DNA of 64,000 nt from positions 36,410-100,409 of the forward strand of contig DASXUX010000023.1 of assembly GCA_036504595.1 (NCBI GenBank). Direction: 5' to 3'. A program made the translations under genes and the position numbers. Shown here one piece after another: positions 40,741-48,443 of the stretch. The first letter of the stretch is position 1. Every line of letters starts with the position of its first letter. Under the pieces are notes generated by a model. That model had not been told where the DNA came from and ran no database searches. It was given only the letters and a program-made list of their open reading frames with translations. The stretch comes from DASXUX01 sp036504595 (GTDB lineage Bacteria; Planctomycetota; SZUA-567; H5-PLA8).

Positions 40741-41970
40741 ATGGCTAAACAATCAAGTCGGGCATCGAAGGGTGAGAAGGTTGTGCTGCTGTATTCGGGC
40801 GGGCTGGATACGAGCGTGATTGTGCGCTGGCTGGCGGACAAGGGCTACCAGGTCATCTGCGCGACGATCGACGTCGGGCAGCAGGAAAGCCTGGATATGG
40901 AACAGAAGGCTCTGGGCAGCGGCGCGGTCAAATTCTTCGTCTGTGATGTGAAGGACGAGTTCGTTCGCGACGGCGCGTTCCAGTGCCTGCGCGCTCAAGC
41001 GAAGTACGAGGGCCGCTATCTGCTTGGAACGTCTATCGCTCGGCCGTTCATGATCAAGGCCATCGTGGATGTCGCGAAGAAAGAAGGTGCGACGCTGCTG
41101 GCTCACGGCGCGACCGGCAAAGGCAACGATCAGTGCCGCTTCGAACTGGCGGCGTACGCGCTGCTTCCCGGCGTGAAGTTGATCGTGCCGTGGCGCGATG
41201 CCGAATTCCGCGCGTTGATCCCCGGCCGAAAGGAAGCGATCGAATACGCGGCCAAGCACAAGATTCCGATCCAGGCCAGCTCGAAAAAGCCGTGGTCAAC
41301 CGATCCGAACCTGGCTCACCGTAGCCACGAAGCCGGCGAACTGGAAGACCCGAACTACAAGCCGCGCGACGAAATGTTCCAGCTTGTCACGCCGCCGCAG
41401 AAAGCTCCGGACAAGACCGAGACCGTCGAGATCGATTTTGAGCAGGGCTATCCAGTCGCGGTGAACGGAAAGAAGATGAAGCCGGTCCAGTTGCTCGAAA
41501 CCCTGAACGTCATCGCCGGCCGCAACGGCGTGGGCATCTGCGACATGGTCGAGAACCGCTTCGTCGGCATGAAAAGCCGCGGCGTGTATGAGGCTCCCGG
41601 CATGACGGTTCTTTACGAATGCCACCGCGACCTGGAAGGCATCACGATGGACCGCGAAGTGATGCAGATCCGCGACAGCCTGATTCCGCGCTATGCGGCG
41701 CTGGTCTACAACGGCTTCTGGTTCCATCCGGCCAAGCAGTGCCTGGACGCTCTGATCAACGAGAGCCAGAAGTGCGTCACCGGCACCGTGCGCTGCGAAC
41801 TTTACAAAGGCAACCTGCGCGTGACCGGCCGCAAGTCGCCGCTGTCGCTGTACGATGCGAACATTGCGACGATGGAAGCCGGCGGGAGTTACAACCAGGA
41901 CGACGCGAGCGGCTTTTTGCGGATCGTTGGCCTGCCGACGCGGGTGATGGCGAATCTCAGTAAGCAGTAG
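40741..41970 (+). CDS. argG: Argininosuccinate synthase
   Basis: 409 residues, condensing citrulline and aspartate with ATP. It has the P-loop VLLYSGGLDTSVIVRWL, HGATGKGNDQCRFELAAYAL, KHKIPIQASSKKPWSTDPNL with AHRSHEAGELEDP, the NVIAGRNGVGICDMVENRFV motif and KSRGVYEAPG. ATG 40741 after GGAGAGGAG is the start; the open frame to 40705 is unsupported. It is separate from the argJ-B-D-F cluster 10 kb away and next to no argH. Confidence 0.97.
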   Translation: MAKQSSRASKGEKVVLLYSGGLDTSVIVRWLADKGYQVICATIDVGQQESLDMEQKALGSGAVKFFVCDVKDEFVRDGAFQCLRAQAKYEGRYLLGTSIARPFMIKAIVDVAKKEGATLLAHGATGKGNDQCRFELAAYALLPGVKLIVPWRDAEFRALIPGRKEAIEYAAKHKIPIQASSKKPWSTDPNLAHRSHEAGELEDPNYKPRDEMFQLVTPPQKAPDKTETVEIDFEQGYPVAVNGKKMKPVQLLETLNVIAGRNGVGICDMVENRFVGMKSRGVYEAPGMTVLYECHRDLEGITMDREVMQIRDSLIPRYAALVYNGFWFHPAKQCLDALINESQKCVTGTVRCELYKGNLRVTGRKSPLSLYDANIATMEAGGSYNQDDASGFLRIVGLPTRVMANLSKQ

Positions 41971-42068
41971 GCAGCGGCAGTAGGCAGGAGTGTGGCACGG
42001 GCAGCCGACGCGACGGCATTTTGCGCGGCGGATTGCCCATGAGGGAGCGACGGAAACGTCGAGCCACA

Positions 42069-42431
42069 ATGGGAGAGGATAGCTATTGGCGCGGTGATGA
42101 CCCGACGCCCAAACGTATTCGATTTCATTTACTGACGCTCGTATTGGCAACGTTGACCTCCAGCGTGCTCCTTGGCGCCAACCTCACGCCATACGTAGCG
42201 GATGCATACCGGTGGGGAACTGGCGAACACACCGGTACGTGTCCAGGACAAGGGTGGCCCATCAACTTCCGGCCCACGCATTTTGGAAACTCCTTTGTGT
42301 TAAATCCAGATCCCCTTTTTGTTGCCGTAGACGTGGTTTTTGCGGCGTGTCTTGTGGCTTTTGTAGCTGTTGTCTCCGAGTATTTCGCGAGGCGACGCAT
42401 CCGAAATGTGTCGCCAACTCGTCTCGAATAG
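42069..42431 (+). CDS. Small two-TM membrane protein
   Basis: 120 residues from ATG 42069 (an upstream ATG at 42039 is possible). Two hydrophobic helices: FHLLTLVLATLTSSVLLGAN and FVAVDVVFAACLVAFVAVVS, the second followed by a basic stop-transfer (RRRIRN). Between them is a polar loop with a GWPINF motif. I recognise no family. No clear ribosome binding site. Confidence 0.5.
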   Translation: MGEDSYWRGDDPTPKRIRFHLLTLVLATLTSSVLLGANLTPYVADAYRWGTGEHTGTCPGQGWPINFRPTHFGNSFVLNPDPLFVAVDVVFAACLVAFVAVVSEYFARRRIRNVSPTRLE

Positions 42432-42443
42432 CGCGGGTGAAAA

Positions 42444-42664
42444 ATGCTACTTCAGGCGAAAAGTCAGAGCACCGAGCCCGCACCTGAGAAGTTTCAGATT
42501 CACCTTTCGACTGCGATATCGGCATTGGCGTGGCCAGTGTTTTTTTGGTCGGTTGCGCGCTTGAGCGATCCATACGGCGCTCGCGGTTGCTTTGGGGCTT
42601 TGTGCTGGCACCATCGTTTCTTGTGGCGGCCGTCGGAGCCGTTGTCTGGCTTCTCTTTTTCTAA
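42444..42664 (+). pseudogene. Small membrane protein with frameshift in a T7 run
   Basis: The frame from ATG 42444 (MLLQAKSQSTEPAPEKFQIH, then LSTAISALAWPVFF) is hydrophobic up to the T-run 42540-42546 and then becomes unlike a protein. Shifting by one base in the run gives LVGCALERSIRRSRLLWGFV and LAPSFLVAAVGAVVWLLFF, ending at TAA 42662-42664, a coherent two-helix membrane protein. It could be a genuine mutation, a homopolymer sequencing error or programmed slippage. It begins 13 bp after the preceding small membrane gene, suggesting one unit. Confidence 0.55.
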
Positions 42665-42679
42665 GGATGTCAGTTCATT

Positions 42680-44062
42680 GTGAGTTCGAAGGAGCCGAAA
42701 ACGAAGAGCCAAGAGCCCTGGCCCGCTCATCTCTCCTCCCGCCTCGCCGCGTGGCGCGCGGAGGGCCTTTCGCGCCAGCTCAAACTCTGCGAGGGGGCGG
42801 GGATTCGCTTCAAGCTGAACGGGAAGGACGTTCTGTCCTTTGCGTCGAATGATTATCTCGATCTAGCGACGCATCCGGAATTGATTGCGGCGGCAAAGGC
42901 GGCTCTGGACGCGAGCGGGGCGGGAGCGAGCGCCAGCCCGCTCATTGTTGGGCACAAGAGGGTTCACGCGCAACTCGAGGCCGCGCTGACGGCGTTCAAG
43001 CAGACCGAGGCGGCGCTCGTTTTTCCGTCGGGATTTCAGGCGGCGCTGGCGACGCTGGGGGCTTTGGCGGGCGAAGACGACAGCATCATCGTGGACCGGC
43101 TGGCTCACGCCTGTTTGATTGATGGCGCGAAGCTTTCGGGCGCGCGCGTGCGGGCGTTCAAGCACAACGATGTGGAAGACCTGAAGGCGTTGTTGGCAAG
43201 CGAAGCGCCGCGGCGGTGCATTGTTGTGGTGGAGTCGCTTTATTCGATGGATGGGGATCTAGCGCCGCTTCGCGAGATTGTGGAGGTCACGCGCGAAGCG
43301 GGGGCGCTGCTCCTCGTCGATGAGGCGCATGCGACCGGTGTGCTGGGCGCGCGTGGCCGCGGCGCGTTAGAGGGGATCGCGGGCTTTTCTGTCGCCCCTG
43401 CCGGGGCTCTTGAATCCGGGGGGTCTGATTCCCACGGCTTACGCCGTGGGCTACCCGTGTGCCGCCGCTCCGCGGCTACGAACGGCGAACGGCTTGGCCT
43501 GGGAGACGGGGTGGCGTTGGCGCGGGGAGACTGCGGAGAGCCGCGAATCCAAAATCCAAAATCTAAAATCCAAAATCACATCATCGCCATGGGAACCTTG
43601 TCGAAGGCGCTAGGCAGTCAGGGCGGGTTTGTGTGTGCGACACAGACGATTATCGACACGATTGTGCACGCGGGGCGAGCGTATTTGTTCTCGACGGCAT
43701 TGGCGCCAGCTTCGGCGGCGGCGGCGCTGGCGGCGCTGAAACTGGTGGACGCGGAGCCGGCGCGGCGGACGCATTTGATGCAAATTTCGAATTCGCTGCG
43801 GGCGGCTCTGGGTCGGCTGAAGCTGAACGTCGTGCCGGGGAACGGGCCGATCATTCCGATTCTGACGGGGGCCGAACGGCGCGCGACGGCGTGGTCGGTG
43901 GAGCTTCTGAAGCGCGGGATTTTCGTGCCGGCGATACGGTATCCGACCGTCAAGAAGGGGCAGGCTCGCCTGCGAGTGAGCTTGAGCGCGGCTCATACGC
44001 GGGAGGATTGCCAGCGGCTGATCGATGCGTTGAAGAGTTTGCGGGAAAAGGACGATGCATGA
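42680..44062 (+). CDS. bioF: 8-amino-7-oxononanoate synthase-like enzyme with ~60-residue repeat-encoded insert
   Basis: An alpha-oxoamine synthase (PLP) of 460 residues versus about 390-400 normally. Conserved parts: SFASNDYLDLATHPELIAAA, PLIVGHKRVHAQLEAALTAF, VDRLAHACLIDGAKLSGA, VVVESLYSMDGDLAPL, LVDEAHATGVLGARGRGALE and, after the insert, IIAMGTLSKALGSQGGFVC with the PLP Lys. Residues ~237-300 (bases 43390-43578) are repeat translation: a GTAGCCC palindrome and AATCCAA heptads, kept in frame. The insert falls just before the strand bearing the catalytic Lys. BioF (pimeloyl plus Ala) is likeliest, but KBL or another oxoamine synthase is possible, and no other bio gene is near. Activity is uncertain. 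Start GTG 42680. Confidence 0.8.
   Translation: MSSKEPKTKSQEPWPAHLSSRLAAWRAEGLSRQLKLCEGAGIRFKLNGKDVLSFASNDYLDLATHPELIAAAKAALDASGAGASASPLIVGHKRVHAQLEAALTAFKQTEAALVFPSGFQAALATLGALAGEDDSIIVDRLAHACLIDGAKLSGARVRAFKHNDVEDLKALLASEAPRRCIVVVESLYSMDGDLAPLREIVEVTREAGALLLVDEAHATGVLGARGRGALEGIAGFSVAPAGALESGGSDSHGLRRGLPVCRRSAATNGERLGLGDGVALARGDCGEPRIQNPKSKIQNHIIAMGTLSKALGSQGGFVCATQTIIDTIVHAGRAYLFSTALAPASAAAALAALKLVDAEPARRTHLMQISNSLRAALGRLKLNVVPGNGPIIPILTGAERRATAWSVELLKRGIFVPAIRYPTVKKGQARLRVSLSAAHTREDCQRLIDALKSLREKDDA
43429..43480. repeat. REP-like palindrome inside the bioF-like gene
   Basis: CCCACGGCTTACGCCGTGGG, then CTACCCGTGTGCCGCCGCTC, then CGCGGCTACG: the inverted copy of 9648-9700. Confidence 0.85.
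43545..43578. repeat. Heptad array (AATCCAA)n inside the bioF-like gene
   Basis: AATCCAA AATCCAA AATCTAA AATCCAA AATCACA, translated as RIQNPKSKIQNH. The same family lies before 61244. Confidence 0.9.
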
Positions 44063-44084
44063 TTCCGGGGAAGGTGGGCAAGGT

Positions 44085-44147
44085 GGCCCCCTCACCCCGC
44101 GTTCGCTGGCGCTCACGTCGGCCCTCTCCCTCGCGGGGGAGAGGGAA
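44085..44147. repeat. CCCCTCACCC / CCCTCTCCC palindromic repeat
   Basis: CCCCCTCACCCCGCGTTCGC followed by a CCCTCTCCCTCGCGGGGGAG hairpin, in the spacer between the bioF-like gene and the lipoprotein gene. Related to 20887 and 37441. Confidence 0.7.
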
Positions 44148-44193
44148 CAGTACGGCGCTTGAGAAATGATATGGAACGGATAAACTACTGCGG

Positions 44194-45000
44194 ATGAAGC
44201 TGCGACTGATATCTTGTATATCGTGTGCCGGGGTGCTGCTGACATTGTCGGCGTGCACGCCCGCACCGCTGGCTCGACGGCACGCGCCCGAACCGGGGCG
44301 GCATATCACGATGGCGCCGCGCGAGACGGCGGAGCTGTCCGACCGCGAATATCTGATGCGCAAGGCGACGCTGGGGTCGCGGCCGGAACGCCTCGAGGCG
44401 CTGGACGTGATCGACCGTGCGAACGATCCGGCGATGTTCGATTTCCTGCTGGAACGGCTGGCAAAGGAAGACGACCGGTTCATTCAGATCCGCGTCATGC
44501 ACGCATTGGCCAACACCGGCGACGTGCGGGCGATTCCGAAACTGCGTTCGTACGCGCGCTGGGACCAGACGCGCGTGGGCATCGAGGCCACCGTGGCCTT
44601 GTACGAACTGGGCGACGATACGTTCGTGCCGCGCTTGATCCAAAAGCTGCGCACGAATGAAGACTTCCCGGAAATGGCCGGCATCGTCCACCGCTCGTTA
44701 CGCAAGATGACCGGCGAAGACTTTCCGCCGAAGACGCTGCCGTGGATGAATTACTGGTATTCGCACCGGTTGGCGCCGTATCAGTCTCGAGCGTGGTACT
44801 GGCCCTTCAAGAAGCCGCTGCCACCCGTTGTTGAGGGCACCACGCGTGTGGCGGTTCGCCCGCCGAAAGGCAAAATTCCGCTGCCCGATCGCGACTTGGT
44901 GGTTCGGCACACGAATGTCACCTGGAGCGACTGGTGGCGGCCGGAAGAGAGCATGGCGGAGCGCCCCCGACCGATGTCGGACGCGGGCCAGCCCAAGTAA
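44194..45000 (+). CDS. Lipoprotein with HEAT-like repeats
   Basis: 268 residues. Signal peptide with lipobox (GVLLTLSAC, Cys ~21) predicts an anchored periplasmic or outer-membrane lipoprotein. Helical pairs at ~60-170 (RLEALDVIDRANDPAMFDFL, IQIRVMHALANTGDVRAIPK, RVGIEATVALYELGDDTFVP) are HEAT/armadillo-like. A C-terminal Trp/Pro-rich region (WYWPFKKPLPP, NVTWSDWWRPEE) is unusual. It is probably a protein-protein scaffold; no enzymatic motif. Confidence 0.72.
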   Translation: MKLRLISCISCAGVLLTLSACTPAPLARRHAPEPGRHITMAPRETAELSDREYLMRKATLGSRPERLEALDVIDRANDPAMFDFLLERLAKEDDRFIQIRVMHALANTGDVRAIPKLRSYARWDQTRVGIEATVALYELGDDTFVPRLIQKLRTNEDFPEMAGIVHRSLRKMTGEDFPPKTLPWMNYWYSHRLAPYQSRAWYWPFKKPLPPVVEGTTRVAVRPPKGKIPLPDRDLVVRHTNVTWSDWWRPEESMAERPRPMSDAGQPK

Positions 45001-45053
45001 ACAGAAACGCCGGAGCGCAAGGCTCCGGCGAGTATCGCAGCTCAACAAAAACT

Positions 45054-45620
45054 CTAACCCGCAATTTTCCGAGCGAACTCTCGAGCTTGTTTTTCCATGC
45101 CTGCGCCGAGCGAATCGGGCTCACTGCAATAGGGGAGCAGCAGCACTCCGGCGTCCTTGCACTGGAAGTATTCGGCGAAGGCCTTGTAGGGCGGAACCAC
45201 GAGGTCGAGATTGCCTTCGAGCTCTCCGCCGCCGGTGACCACCAGCGCCAGTCTACGTCCGGCAATCAGGCTGCGGTAGTTGCCGTTATCGCCCTTCTTC
45301 AAGAGACAAAACGCGCGATCAAGAAGCGTCTTGAGCTGCGCGCTGACGCCCCAGCAGAAGAGTGGCGATGCCAGTACAGTCAAGTCGGAGAAGAGCATGT
45401 CGTTGAAGATATCGACCGCCTGGTCCTGGTGTGAGCAACCCGGTTTATCGGCGACGCCTTTGCAGACGAAACATTCACTGCACGGCGCCATGTTGCCGGG
45501 CTGAATGTCGATGCGCGACGCTTCATGTTTGGACGCGCGCAGTTCGTCTTCGACCCAATCGAGCACCCGCGCGGTGTTGCCTTTCACGCGCGGGCTGCCG
45601 AGGACAGTCAGGATTTTCAT
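45054..45620 (-). CDS. Flavodoxin-fold NADPH-dependent FMN reductase with Cys motif
   Basis: 188 residues. FMN loop LGSPRVKGNTARVL, then MAPCSECFVCKGVADKPGCS, a compact cysteine cluster as in iron-sulfur flavoprotein-related reductases, and ASPLFCWGVSAQLKTLLDRA. The Cys set could hold an Fe-S cluster or a redox disulfide. It is the last gene of a minus-strand run behind trpB2; partner unknown. Confidence 0.85.
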   Translation of the reverse strand: MKILTVLGSPRVKGNTARVLDWVEDELRASKHEASRIDIQPGNMAPCSECFVCKGVADKPGCSHQDQAVDIFNDMLFSDLTVLASPLFCWGVSAQLKTLLDRAFCLLKKGDNGNYRSLIAGRRLALVVTGGGELEGNLDLVVPPYKAFAEYFQCKDAGVLLLPYCSEPDSLGAGMEKQAREFARKIAG

Positions 45621-45645
45621 CGTATCGTTCTCTCACCAAGTACCA

Positions 45646-47019
45646 CTAACCAATCTTCGGCAAATCCTTGATCGTGCTCAGGCTGGCCTGCAGGTCCTTT
45701 TCGGGCAACGCGTAGTCATGCAGCTTGCCGGTCAGAAACTTTTCGTAGCCGTGCAGGTCCATCAGGCCGTGGCCGGACCAGCAGAAGAGGATGACCTTTT
45801 CCTTGCCCTCTTCCTTGGCCTTCTTGGCTTCATCGATGGCGCAGGCGATCGCGTGCGACGTTTCGGGCGCGGGGACGAAGCCTTCGGTGCGGGCCCAGAG
45901 CACGGCCGATTCGTAACACTTGAGCTGCGGATAGGCCTTGGGCGTGAGCAGGCCTTCGGCGGTCGCGGCGCTGACCAGCGGGGCCATGCCGTGATAGCGC
46001 AGTCCGCCGGCGTGGATCGCCGGTGGGACGAAGGCGTGGCCGAGCGTGTACATGGGCAGCAGTGGCGTCAGGCGAGCGGTATCGCCATGGTCGTAGGTGA
46101 ATTTGCCGCGCGTGAGGCTGGGGCAGCCTTCCGGTTCGACGGGAATGATATCGATCTTCGCGCCGTGGATCTTGTCGCAGACGAAGGGAAACGAGATACC
46201 CGCGAAGTTCGAGCCGCCGCCGGCACAGCCGATGACGACGTCGGGGCTTTTTTCGCCGGCCTTGGCCAACTGCTTCTTGGCTTCCAGGCCGATGATGGTC
46301 TGATGCAAAAGGACGTGGTTGAGCACGCTGCCGAGGCTATAGCGCGTCTTGCCGGTCTTGTCGCTGACGGCCGCTTCGACGGCTTCACTGATGGCGATGC
46401 CCAGCGAACCGGGCGTGTCGGGCATCCGCTTCAGGATTTCGCGGCCGGCATGCGTGTGATCGGAGGGGCTGGGGATGCAGGTCGCGCCCCAGGTTTCCAT
46501 CAGCAGGCGCGGGCCGGGCTTCTGGCCGTAGCTGACTCGCACCATGTAGACGGTGCACTTCAGGCCGATCAGCGAGCACGCGAAGGAAAGCGCGCTGCCC
46601 CACTGGCCGGCGCCGGTTTCGGTCGTGAGCCGCTCGATGCCGAACTGCTTATTGTACCAGGCCTGCGGAATGGCGGTGTTGGGCTTGTGGCTGCCGCCGG
46701 GCGAAAAACCTTCGTGCTTGTAGTAGATGCGAGCGGGCGTGCCGAGCGCCTTCTCCAGGCGGCGCGCTCGGTACAGCGGAGCCGGGCGCCAGATCGCGAG
46801 CAGGCCGAGCACTTCCTCGGGAATATCGATCCAGCGCTGCGTGCTGACTTCCTGTTCGATGATGTTCATCGGAAAGACCGGCGCCAGTTTGTCGGGGGTC
46901 AGCGGTTTGCCATCGGGGCCGAGTGGCGGCGGAACCGGGTGGGGCAGGTCGGCGGCGAGGTTGTACCACTGCCGCGGCATCTCCGATTCGTCGAGAACGA
47001 TCTTGGTGTCATTGCTCAT
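45646..47019 (-). CDS. trpB2: Tryptophan synthase beta chain-like, TrpB2 type
   Basis: 457 residues, longer than TrpB1 (~400), with the TrpB2 N-terminal extension (PRQWYNLAADLPHPVPPPLG). PLP Lys lies in GGSHKPNTAIPQAWY, the reactive loop is TETGAGQWGSALSFAC, the phosphate loop is GCAGGGSNFAG, and the HAGGLRYHGMAPLVS segment fits. TrpB2 enzymes use serine and indole, often without trpA, or act on other nucleophiles. No trpA is adjacent. Confidence 0.93.
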   Translation of the reverse strand: MSNDTKIVLDESEMPRQWYNLAADLPHPVPPPLGPDGKPLTPDKLAPVFPMNIIEQEVSTQRWIDIPEEVLGLLAIWRPAPLYRARRLEKALGTPARIYYKHEGFSPGGSHKPNTAIPQAWYNKQFGIERLTTETGAGQWGSALSFACSLIGLKCTVYMVRVSYGQKPGPRLLMETWGATCIPSPSDHTHAGREILKRMPDTPGSLGIAISEAVEAAVSDKTGKTRYSLGSVLNHVLLHQTIIGLEAKKQLAKAGEKSPDVVIGCAGGGSNFAGISFPFVCDKIHGAKIDIIPVEPEGCPSLTRGKFTYDHGDTARLTPLLPMYTLGHAFVPPAIHAGGLRYHGMAPLVSAATAEGLLTPKAYPQLKCYESAVLWARTEGFVPAPETSHAIACAIDEAKKAKEEGKEKVILFCWSGHGLMDLHGYEKFLTGKLHDYALPEKDLQASLSTIKDLPKIG

Positions 47020-47099
47020 GTCGCGCTTTCTCCCGCATCAGTCCTGGATTTGGCAAACAGGGCAAAGATGTTAGCGCGCCATTATGCGGGAGGCAAACG

Positions 47100-47211
47100 A
47101 CTGTTTGGTGTTGGTGGTTTGGTGTCCGGTGGTCTGGTGTCTGGTCTGCCACAGAGTGTCGAATGTTAGATGTGCAGGTCAATGACCAATGACTGATGAC
47201 TAATGACGACG
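47100..47211. repeat. Heptad arrays (GTGTCTG)n and (AATGACY)n
   Basis: 47100-47150 repeats GGTGTTG/GTGTCCG/GTGTCTG with some 8-mers; 47176-47211 repeats AATGACC/AATGACT and contains the URO-D stop codon (47200-47202). Confidence 0.85.
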
Positions 47212-48210
47212 TTGGTTGAATTCTTCTAATGCCGAGAAGAACGCCTGGATATTTGCCCACGGGACGGCGGGCGGCGTGTCGCAGCCGGTGGAGAGGACGA
47301 AGTTCTTGTGGCCGGCGGCGGCGGTCAGGACTCGCAGCACGTTGTCGCGAACGTCTTGTACGGAACCCATCCGTATCACGCCTGCCGGATCGATATTGCC
47401 GAAGACGAGGTTTTCCGGCGAGAAGTCCTGCAGCGCTTTGCCGATGTCGTTCTTGTTGCCCAGGTGGAAGCCCCACGCTCCGGTGGATTGCATGGACTTG
47501 TTGTGCGCGCCGGGATTGCCGCAGTTGTGGAGAATCACGGCGAAATCGTCGGTCTGCACGGCATCGACAACGCGCTTGACGTACGCGGAAGAAAATTCGT
47601 CGCACTGAGCGGGTGCGAGCATTCCGGCGGCCGGTTCGGCCATGAAGATCCCGTCAGCGCCGGCGTCGCGGAAGGCTGTGACGTACTGAATCAGGAACTG
47701 CGTGCATTTGTCGAGCAGTTTGTGGATCATGTCGGGTTCGAGCAGCACGGCCATCATGATTTCGGTCATGCCGTGCAGGCGCCCGGCGAGCGATATCGGC
47801 CCGATGCAACCGGCGATCACCGGCCGGTCGGTGATGTTCTGCGCGGCCAGTCTCGTAGCCTTCAGGTACTGCGGAACGCGTCCGGCGTTGAGGGATGGAA
47901 TCGCGAGCCGTTCGATGGCTTCAGCGTTCGGCGCGACGGCTTCGAGAATTGACGGCACTTCGTGATCGGTGAAGTGCGGCGTGGCGCCGAAGGCTTCGGC
48001 TTCGACGGAAAGGTCCATGATCATCGTGGCCGCGGCCATGGGCAGATCGGTGAGCGCCTGGATCGCGCGGAAGTGGCACTCGCCGTCGGTCACAGCCTGC
48101 TTGACTGTAGCGCCGATTTTCTCGACGCCGGGGTGCGTCATCACCGGAAGCGCGAGGACTTTCGGAGAGTTCATCACCTGCTGCCGCCACTGGATCATGT
48201 TGCGATTCAT
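47200..48210 (-). CDS. URO-D family protein with MtaA-like zinc motif
   Basis: 336 residues. The fold resembles uroporphyrinogen decarboxylase, but it carries the HxC...C pattern of corrinoid/CoM methyltransferases: VILHNCGNPGAH (His, Cys) and FVLSTGCDTPPAVP (Cys). Other motifs are HPGVEKIGATVKQAV and CIGPISLAGRLHG. It is therefore more likely a zinc methyltransferase using a methyl-corrinoid than a haem enzyme. ATG 48210 follows AAGGAGTTCC. It lies downstream of a second URO-D gene on the same strand. Confidence 0.85.
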   Translation of the reverse strand: MNRNMIQWRQQVMNSPKVLALPVMTHPGVEKIGATVKQAVTDGECHFRAIQALTDLPMAAATMIMDLSVEAEAFGATPHFTDHEVPSILEAVAPNAEAIERLAIPSLNAGRVPQYLKATRLAAQNITDRPVIAGCIGPISLAGRLHGMTEIMMAVLLEPDMIHKLLDKCTQFLIQYVTAFRDAGADGIFMAEPAAGMLAPAQCDEFSSAYVKRVVDAVQTDDFAVILHNCGNPGAHNKSMQSTGAWGFHLGNKNDIGKALQDFSPENLVFGNIDPAGVIRMGSVQDVRDNVLRVLTAAAGHKNFVLSTGCDTPPAVPWANIQAFFSALEEFNQRRH

Positions 48211-48223
48211 GTTGGAACTCCTT

Positions 48224-48426
48224 GTGAGTGGTGAGTGGTGAGTGGTGGAGCGGTGAGTGGTACATGGCCACTCGCGCTCCAATTCAGCACAAGGGTACAA
48301 TAGCGCAAGTGGGCAAGGGGATGCTATAAACCTGTTGTCAATCTATGGTAATTTTGTGCTGACTTGGTGGTGTCTGGTGGTTTGGTGTGTTTTCGGCCGT
48401 TCCACTCGTCACCCGTCACCCGTCAC
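48224..48426. repeat. Heptad arrays (GTGAGTG)n, (GTGTCTG)n, (CGTCACC)n
   Basis: 48224-48264 GTGAGTG units, 48362-48388 GTGTCTG-type units, and 48405-48426 CGTCACC units. Three families lie in the 233-bp spacer between the two URO-D genes; no gene is seen. Confidence 0.85.
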
Positions 48427-48443
48427 AAAACGACGAAACAGCG

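Noticed and set aside
42021..42431. Longer start at TTG 42021 for the small membrane protein
   Set aside because: The added residues are Arg-rich and lack a ribosome binding site; ATG 42069 gives a typical soluble N-terminus before the first helix.
45505..47169. 554-codon open frame antisense to trpB2
   Set aside because: No motifs, and the opposite frame is a complete TrpB2.
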